Shown here in pieces: positions 6,901-11,096 of a stretch of DNA of 11,096 nt (positions within the stretch are counted from its first letter, which is position 1; every line of letters starts with the position of its first letter). Both the position numbers and the translations under genes were made by a program. The stretch spans positions 1 through 11,096 of the forward strand of contig JAOXYB010056478.1 of NCBI GenBank assembly GCA_028565635.1, in the 5' to 3' direction. The notes under the pieces are model-generated. The model was not told where the DNA came from. It saw only the letters and a list, made by a program, of their open reading frames with translations, and searched no databases. This stretch comes from Phoronis ovalis (lineage: Eukaryota; Phoronida; Phoronidae).

Positions 6901-9900
6901 TGCACTCACATTTGTAATTTTTACTAGGTTGGATTAGCCATCCAAAGCTACATCCTTCGCAACTTTTCAGGTAGAAGCAGAAGCAACCCATTTGATCGTC
7001 CTCTTTTACAAGTCTACATACAAGTCTTTTACAAGTCTTTTGTTTGAGTTAACTAGAAACACCTTTTTGTACTTATACAAAACCTTTCAAATTAATAACA
7101 AACCAAGAACCACAAAAAACTCTTATATATAAGGATTATACAGAATTTACTAATTGTCCATAACTCTTGAAAACCGGGTTCATTTCTAGGGTTGTACATG
7201 TATTTCAAACTGTAAAAATATGGCTCTCAACGTGTGGCTTGGATGACCATGAAATGGAGGTCCCACCCATCTCCTGACAGTCACCCTGACAGTGACCACC
7301 CTCAGTCCCAGTATAAAGCCATACTTGGCATGATGTTCTGTATAAGGCTAAACTAATGAATGAGACCTTGAATAAAAAAACACTTAAATCCGCAATTTTG
7401 ATTACTAGTTAATTAAAAGACAATTGCTGGGTAGTGGGAACTTATTGATAAACCATACTCACCATCATAACTACATTATCCTGCTACTGAATATAAATAT
7501 GTTATTATACCTGTCCTAATACCATGATGATGGTAATCCAAAAAATGGTATCTGATTATATTCTAACCATTTTGCTCCTCAGCAATATTTAATAATAACC
7601 TCAAATTTAACATATTTTTATAGGTTCCATATGAAATACTAAATAAAAAATTCCGTGCTGGGCAGAAGAATATAGACAGAGAATTATCAAAAGTTAATAC
7701 TAGTGCATCTGATATTGAAACTAGTCTGAAAAGTACTACTGATGTGAAAGGAGTAACGTTACTGCTTGATGGTATGGTAGAAAAACTGGCAGCGTTAAAA
7801 CGAAAGGTATTTTATTTACTGTCAGATAAAGTTTCTAGCATGCTTAACTTACACATCATTACTGATTGGTGCTGTGGAAGATTGTTTTGCCTGATTGATA
7901 TCGGTGTTCTGCGACACAGTTGATCACGATAGAGTAGTGGAAGAGATACATTGGTCACCTTTGCTAAAATAAGACAGTGGGTCTTTTATTTTATATTCAA
8001 CGTAAAAGCAGACATTGCATATAATTACCAAAAGTTGAATAGTACAGTATTGCTGTGAGAAGAGCACTCAAACACTCGCAGAAGGTACACAATGTGAATA
8101 AGACACTTAAAAGCAGCATACTCTGGATACAGATCTATTACATGTAAATCCATGCCTGTGTTACTTTGAGATTGCCGTATTGTTTCATAGAAGTGGACCT
8201 AAAATACATCAGTCTTGATGCTGCAAATTTTCAAAAAGGTATCTTAATTTGTAACTATTACATACATACTTGTATGTACTGACTAGGACTGCATGTAATA
8301 GCTTCGTAATGCATCTTTTACCAGTTGCCAGTTCTATTATTACTGTCCACAAGAGTGTACTCATATACTAAACATCTGTGCAAATGGATTCATTTTTAGT
8401 GTACAGTAGTGTAGTGAGCTGCAGATGGTAGGAACGTTTATGTTATACATGGAGTGGTCCAGTTATTATTTTTATATTGATTGCATTTTTAGGCAGAAGA
8501 AAGTATCCAGGAACAGTTAGACACTGCTCAAGTATGCAAGCGAAGGTTAGACCATTTGAAGCAGTATGAAAAACAATCACCAAGTGCGGCAGTAGTTTGG
8601 AAGAAGAAACGATTAGACAGAATGCTAGTAGAATATTTTTTACGTTGTGGCTATTATGATTCAGCTGTTAAACTAGCACAGCATTCAGACATTAAAGTAA
8701 GTAGAAGGGTGTGGAGAGTAAAAAGAAATTATAATTTCTGCACACACGGCCTTTTACCTGAACATGGGCAAGTTTTACAGTTATCAAGATGAAGTTGTAC
8801 CGTAGGCTAGGTGTGTTTTGCTCTATTTGAAAAGAGTTAAAAAATAATAATTGTAACTAAACTTGATTATGTGTGGACAGATTCTAGATAAACAATGAAA
8901 GCAGGATGCTAGAATTACTAAGGAATAACTTTTGTTTCTTATAGGATTTAACAAATATTGACTTATTTTTGGTGTCAAAAGAAATAGAAGAATCCCTAGC
9001 TGTTGGTGATACGAGCAAATGCTTGTTATGGTGCGCAGACAATAAGTCCAAGCTTAAAAAACTTAAGGTAATTTATTTGTATGCATGTCTTAACAATTCC
9101 TCCATGGAGCAAGACACATAATATATTATATTTGATTCATTTATGGAGCAAGTTACTGCAGTTTAAGGTTAATGTGTAGGAAAATTACTTAAAACAGGCA
9201 CTTACCTACTGTTTTTTAAAAATATTTATCCAACTGCCTAATATACAAAGCATGCTATTCTAATAAGTCGGTAGGCTCACATGTTTTCTGGATTGATTCA
9301 TCCAAGTAAGAAGTTATAAAGTTATCCAAGAAAAAAACCCATTTCCAGTGATCAATACAACATCATATGCCTCTGGTTATTATTTTGGTAGATGCTTGGA
9401 TGACTAGGACTGTGTCATTTTCTGATATTTGATGCTTCTACTTTCAGAGTACATTAGAATTCAGTCTTCACCAACAAGAGTTCATAGAATTAATTCGGTG
9501 TAATCAATGGGTTGATGCTGTTAGGTAAGTGGAAGCATTTTTGTTTAAACAATTCGAATACTTACAAGACCAGATTTACAAAAACTGTATCAAAATTTTG
9601 GCTGATAGTTATTTGTAAGCATTTTCGATATACTGATTCCAGCCCAGAGTTCTTTAATAAAATGCTGCTGTGAGAAGAATTCTTAGGCACTGTCTTACAG
9701 TTGTGAAAACATATCTTCAGTAGTGCTTACTAGCAACATGTGATGTGTTTGTTGTTAAGCTTTATACTGTATGTCTTTATACAAACTCATTTACAACAGT
9801 GATAGTTGTAACCTTTGACCTTTGACTTGTGGATGTGTTTATCAATGTTTAATTATAGAGTAATACTCTAAGATAGAACTGTTAACAACAGATTATATGA

Positions 9901-10942
9901 AAGCAAATGACTTATACAACTCTTTCAATTGGTTTCTGAGCTAATTAGATAAGTCTCAATTTCACAGTTGGTGTTTAAAAGTTAGCACTGTACAAGCATT
10001 CTAGTTGAATGATTGTTTGTGTTTATGTATTTAGGCACGCTCGTAAATATTTTTCACACACTGAAGAGTCACAGTTGCCCGAAGTACAGAAAGTTATGGG
10101 ACTGTTAGCTTACAATACTGAAACTAGTGTTCAACGGTACAAGGTTAGTAAAGAGAAAATGTATGAAATTATTGATAACATGCAGTTCTCTAATAAATAT
10201 TTGAAAGTTAAAATATCAATATTATGCAATCTTGCTTCTTATTAGCAAAATCTGAACATTTGTTACCTATGCATTAAATAAGGATCTATATTTTTAATAT
10301 GGTAACAATGTAAAGAAATGTATGTGAGAATCATAACTCATATAACACTTCATTTCACTTAATTGCTTGCAGGAGTTGATGGACCCGAAGCGCTGGCAGT
10401 CATTAGTTGAACAGTTCCGATACGAAAATTTCAAACTGCATCAGCTGAGTAGTGATGCCATCTTTGTTGTAACATTACAGGCAGGACTTTCAGCATTGAA
10501 AACTCCGTATCCTTACTTCTCTATAAATAAAAATATATTGTTCCTTCTTTTGGTAGTTTATACTCATAATGAATTATTGTAGCTTGTAATATATTTGTAA
10601 ACAGAAATGTTTCGTATTCATTTGATTCCTAATTTGACATACTTAACAAACAGATGTTTTGAAAATGTGTGAATTTTGCAAAATATTTAGTGTAGAGACA
10701 AGGCTAGTATTAATAATTTCTGTTAATATTCTTAACATAAACTCAGACACTGTTATAATGAAGACACAGAAAGAAAAAACAAAAACTGTCCAGTTTGCTC
10801 AACGTTTCTTAACGACTTAGCAAAACCATTGCCATACTCCCACTGCTCGCAGTCACGTCTGATTTGTTACATATCTGGACAACCTTTAAATGAACACAAC
10901 CCACCTATGATGCTTCCAAATGGATATGTTTATGGCTATAAT
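3956..10942 (+). CDS. MAEA: MAEA orthologue, RING subunit of the CTLH/GID E3 ubiquitin ligase (eight exons in window, 3' end missing)
   Basis: The gene-level model joins 3956-3997, 7624-7806, 8493-8696, 8945-9067, 9448-9524, 10035-10143, 10373-10506 and 10747-10942. All seven joins keep frame (five phase 0, two phase 2). They give 355 residues counted from the second ATG, against 396 in human MAEA, whose N-terminus is about 10 residues longer and whose last roughly 31 residues are in an exon not in this window. Domain order is N-terminal coiled coil (about 14-105), LisH (about 107-140), CTLH (about 143-200), CRA (about 200-290) and RING-like (about 304 onward). In the known complex MAEA pairs with RMND5 to form the catalytic RING heterodimer; the yeast GID complex degrades gluconeogenic enzymes. 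In Drosophila the CTLH ligase clears RNA-binding repressors at the maternal-to-zygotic transition. The gene appears intact: no frameshift or stop was seen. Confidence 0.93.
4182..4189. repeat. Left copy of an 8-bp direct repeat (candidate target-site duplication)
   Basis: TTTGTACT here is repeated exactly at 5900-5907, immediately outside the inverted-repeat element. The two copies lie 11 and 12 bases from the CGATAG/CTATCG words at the outer edges of the 16-bp arrays. An 8-bp duplication is the size made by hAT and P-type transposases. Confidence 0.6.
4201..4296 (+). repeat. Six tandem copies of a 16-bp unit (left arm of the foldback element)
   Basis: Units start at 4201, 4217, 4233, 4249, 4265 and 4281, each exactly 16 bp. 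The consensus is A(T/C)TAGTCCGACATCCC, with variation mainly at the second base and the last three bases. The outermost unit is GATAGTTCGACATCTC. The TCCGAC core keeps its CpG in four of six units (the outermost unit has TTCGAC, the fourth TCTGAT). Confidence 0.85.
4297..5780. other. Interior of the foldback element; no coding capacity seen
   Basis: There is about 1.5 kb of AT-rich sequence between the two arrays. No ORF worth reporting, no conserved exon and no splice-bounded protein segment was found on either strand. It may be filler captured by the element or the remains of a decayed transposase region; the sequence does not decide between these. Confidence 0.55.
5781..5887 (-). repeat. 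Nearly seven tandem copies of the 16-bp unit, inverted (right arm)
   Basis: After an 11-bp partial unit at 5781-5791, 16-bp units start at 5792, 5808, 5824, 5840, 5856 and 5872 with plus-strand form GGGATGTCGGACTAAT. The second, at 5792, has GAGGGAC in place of GTCGGAC, and the one at 5840 reads AGAATGTTGGACTAAT. The last ends CTATC, mirroring the GATAG start of the left arm. Copy number differs from the left arm, as expected from array slippage. Confidence 0.85.
5900..5907. repeat. Right copy of the 8-bp direct repeat
   Basis: This TTTGTACT is identical to 4182-4189. It directly follows CTGACCCCG, the presumed outer tip of the element's right end. Confidence 0.6.
6152..6270. repeat. Imperfect palindrome (hairpin-forming), about 120 bp
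   Basis: The segment 6152-6174 (agtcctattcttgt...ctctag) is mirrored by the reverse complement of 6250-6270 (agtccaattcttgtcctctag), 19 of 21 aligned bases with a 2-base gap. Pairing goes on inward at lower identity to a centre near 6212. No flanking duplication was found, so whether it is a decayed MITE or a chance palindrome is open. Confidence 0.45.
6470..6662. mobile_element. Hairpin-forming inverted-repeat unit with 65-bp arms (MITE-like)
   Basis: The left arm 6470-6534 begins CCTGTGGCA and ends CTAG. The right arm 6598-6662 is its reverse complement, both 65 bases, matching without gaps at 53 of 65 positions by hand count. The 63-base loop is A/T-run rich. Identity is highest in the stretch TGTTAAAAACT-x-TTGAAGTTTTT. 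No obvious target duplication flanks the arms (left neighbour ends GACG, right neighbour begins TAAG), so it may be part of a larger or degraded element. In a MAEA pre-mRNA it would fold into a long stem. Confidence 0.6.
7624..7806 (+). CDS. MAEA: MAEA exon 2: N-terminal coiled-coil region, residues 14-74
   Basis: The acceptor ATAG precedes GTT at 7624 and the donor GTATTT follows AAG at 7806. The exon is 61 codons, phase 0 at both ends. The product starts [20 protein letters not shown], very close to human MAEA ([20 protein letters not shown]), and ends with [15 protein letters not shown] against the human LLDGVVEKLSVLKRK. The spacing of hydrophobic and charged residues fits the helical coiled-coil segment that packs against RMND5 in the CTLH core. 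The middle (about residues 36-55) is the least conserved part, as in other orthologues. Confidence 0.93.
7807..8492 (+). other. MAEA intron 2 (686 bp), nothing else seen
   Basis: It runs from donor GTATTT at 7807 to acceptor TTGCATTTTTAG ending at 8492. No ORF, repeat array or inverted repeat worth reporting was found in it on either strand. Confidence 0.85.
8493..8696 (+). CDS. MAEA: MAEA exon 3: end of coiled coil and LisH motif, residues 75-142
   Basis: The exon is 68 codons between acceptor TTTTTAG and donor GTAAGT, phase 0 at both ends. It encodes [10 protein letters not shown] at its start, a CKRRLDHLK segment, and then the LisH motif from about residue 107. That motif holds [20 protein letters not shown] and YYDSAVKLA, matching the human [28 protein letters not shown]. 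LisH motifs dimerise and organise CTLH-complex subunits. The LxRxGYxxxA core is intact, with Leu124, Gly127, Tyr128 and Ala132 in place. Reading through the donor would add intron-encoded residues that have no family match, confirming the splice site. Confidence 0.95.
8945..9067 (+). CDS. MAEA: MAEA exon 4: CTLH domain, residues 143-183
   Basis: The acceptor CTTATAG precedes GAT at 8945; the donor GTAATT follows AAG at 9067. The exon is 41 codons, phase 0. It begins [18 protein letters not shown] and contains [16 protein letters not shown], which aligns residue for residue with the human CLAWCHDNKSRLRKMK. This is the core of the CTLH (C-terminal to LisH) motif, an alpha-helical interaction module. 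It would not have been found as an open frame on its own because of its length; recognition is by protein similarity and by the matching splice sites. Confidence 0.94.
9068..9447 (+). other. MAEA intron 4 (380 bp), nothing else seen
   Basis: It runs from donor GTAATT at 9068 to acceptor CTACTTTCAG ending at 9447. A 10-bp direct repeat (ATGGAGCAAG at 9104-9113 and 9143-9152) is the only structure noticed, and is probably chance. Confidence 0.85.
9448..9524 (+). CDS. MAEA: MAEA exon 5: CTLH-CRA boundary, residues 184-209 (last codon split)
   Basis: The acceptor CTTTCAG precedes AGT at 9448; the donor GTAAGT follows AG at 9524. The exon has 77 bases: 25 full codons plus two bases of an arginine codon completed by the next exon (phase 2). 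It reads [17 protein letters not shown], then CNQWVDAV and the split Arg, against the human [26 protein letters not shown]. The EFIELIR segment is among the most conserved stretches of the family and closes the CTLH motif. No sign of damage was seen. Confidence 0.93.
9525..10034 (+). other. MAEA intron 5 (510 bp), with a DR1-like site
   Basis: It runs from donor GTAAGT at 9525 to acceptor GTATTTAG ending at 10034. It holds a nuclear-receptor-like DR1 sequence at 9809-9821, described separately; otherwise it is AT-rich sequence with nothing recognisable. Confidence 0.85.
9809..9821 (-). promoter_or_regulatory. DR1-like nuclear receptor site in intron 5
   Basis: On the minus strand 9821-9809 reads AGGTCAAAGGTTA, two half-sites separated by one base: the first a perfect AGGTCA, the second one base off. 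HNF4, RXR/USP and Svp/COUP-TF class receptors bind this layout. It is a single motif match with no other support. Confidence 0.3.
10035..10143 (+). CDS. MAEA: MAEA exon 6: CRA domain, residues 209-245
   Basis: The acceptor TTTAG precedes G at 10035, which completes the split Arg codon (AG|G). Thirty-six codons then run to AAG before the donor GTTAGT at 10144. The exon encodes [20 protein letters not shown], then [16 protein letters not shown], matching the human [26 protein letters not shown]. This is the front of the CRA (CT11-RanBPM) region. The variable loop after LLAY is two residues shorter than in human. A longer reading that starts upstream in the intron has no family match before the acceptor. 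Confidence 0.94.
10373..10506 (+). CDS. MAEA: MAEA exon 7: CRA domain, residues 246-290 (last codon split)
   Basis: The acceptor GCTTGCAG precedes GAG at 10373; the exon ends ACT CC before the donor GTATCC at 10507. It has 134 bases: 44 codons plus two bases of a proline codon (phase 2). It encodes [29 protein letters not shown] and [10 protein letters not shown], matching the human DLLDPARW...QQFRYDNYRLHQLG...LQAGLSAIKTP. GTATCC is a weaker donor than the others in the gene. It is nevertheless fixed by the reading frame, because the spliced proline and the following H-C-Y restore the human order TP-x-CY. Confidence 0.93.
10747..10942 (+). CDS. MAEA: MAEA exon 8: RING-like zinc-binding domain, residues 290-355
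   Basis: The acceptor ACTCAG precedes A at 10747, which completes the split Pro codon. Sixty-five codons follow to the donor GTAAGT at 10943. The RING-like ligands visible are Cys304 and Cys307 (CPVC), His322-Cys323 (SHC) and Cys330 (LIC). The human protein has the same pattern about ten residues further on. The segment [15 protein letters not shown] is identical to the human one. With the RMND5 RING this domain recruits the E2 (UBE2H type). The rest of the domain and the C-terminal tail, including the last conserved Cys and the YIM-type end, must lie in a following exon outside the window. The linker before CPVC is Lys/Asn-rich and variable. Confidence 0.95.
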
Positions 10943-11096
10943 GTAAGTAACACAATGTATATGGTGTATTAGACTTGCTCAAGTCCTTATGAACATAAAA
11001 AAAAAGAAACGAAAAAAGCTATGTTTAATTCTCTTTTTTATGTCTTTTACATCAGTGTTTTTAATTATCTCGAAAAATTTTTTTTACTATCATATA
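10943..11096 (+). other. Start of MAEA intron 8, running off the right edge
   Basis: It opens with a consensus GTAAGT donor. The remaining 150 bases are AT-rich with A and T homopolymer runs and contain no match to the missing C-terminal MAEA residues, so the last exon lies to the right. Confidence 0.8.

Larger units (their letters stand above)
3998..7623 (+). other. MAEA intron 1 (3.6 kb), host to several repeat elements
   Basis: This is the longest intron of the gene, from donor GTGAGT (3998) to acceptor TTTTTATAG (ending 7623). It carries the foldback-type element at 4190-5899 and the palindromic units at 6152-6270 and 6470-6662. A run of partly repeated acaagtcttt words lies around 7008-7045. 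The rest is AT-rich with no supported exon on either strand. Long first introns commonly hold regulatory DNA, but nothing specific could be identified here. Confidence 0.85.

Noticed and set aside
7499-7548. ATGATGATGGTA-type palindromic words in intron 1
   Set aside because: Only short low-complexity matches, as expected by chance in AT-rich DNA.
8697-8792. Open reading continuing past exon 3 of MAEA
   Set aside because: A perfect GTAAGT donor falls exactly where family similarity ends, so the continuation is intron.
10507-10582. Open reading continuing past exon 7 of MAEA
   Set aside because: Similarity stops at 10506 and resumes at 10747 in the compatible phase; the extension is intron.

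Overview
This is a eukaryotic, intron-rich, AT-rich window, most likely from an arthropod. A non-dipteran (perhaps hemimetabolous) insect is my best guess, but it rests only on protein flavour, intron sizes and the presence of a THAP gene. There are no bacterial-style genes, no operons, and no rRNA or tRNA genes that I can see. Real coding sequence is spread over short exons with GT..AG borders, so most long open frames in the window are meaningless.

Right half (about 3956-10942, + strand): eight consecutive exons of the insect orthologue of MAEA (yeast Gid9/Fyv10), a RING subunit of the CTLH/GID E3 ubiquitin ligase. The exons join in frame without exception and give about 355 residues. In order these are an N-terminal coiled-coil region, LisH, CTLH, CRA and the RING-like C-x2-C ... 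H-C ... C segment, up to a conserved VYGYN. The last exon (about 31 residues in the human protein) lies beyond the right edge. The start is tightly defined by an in-frame stop just upstream, and a 15-codon upstream ORF ends on top of the start codons.

Left half (about 2075-3600, - strand): the first coding exon of a THAP zinc-finger protein (53 residues, C-x4-C ... P ... W, then a GT donor). Its 5'-UTR exon probably lies at about 3507-3600, which would make the THAP gene and MAEA head-to-head neighbours sharing a promoter region of a few hundred bases. The remaining THAP exons were not found between the donor and position 1, so they should lie off the left edge.

Mobile and repeat DNA: the left edge (1-92) looks like the end of a hAT element. 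A TA-flanked element of about 500 bp with short inverted repeats (98-599) follows immediately. Intron 1 of MAEA (3.6 kb) carries the most striking object, a 1.7-kb foldback-type element (4190-5899). Its two ends are inverted arrays of a 16-bp repeat, and it is flanked by a perfect 8-bp direct repeat. Two more palindromic, hairpin-forming units lie in the same intron (6152-6270 and 6470-6662).

The genes here are ordinary, conserved eukaryotic genes. The less ordinary signals are the 16-bp-array foldback element, the uORF/start overlap, and the THAP exon that sits in a shorter frame beneath a longer spurious ORF.
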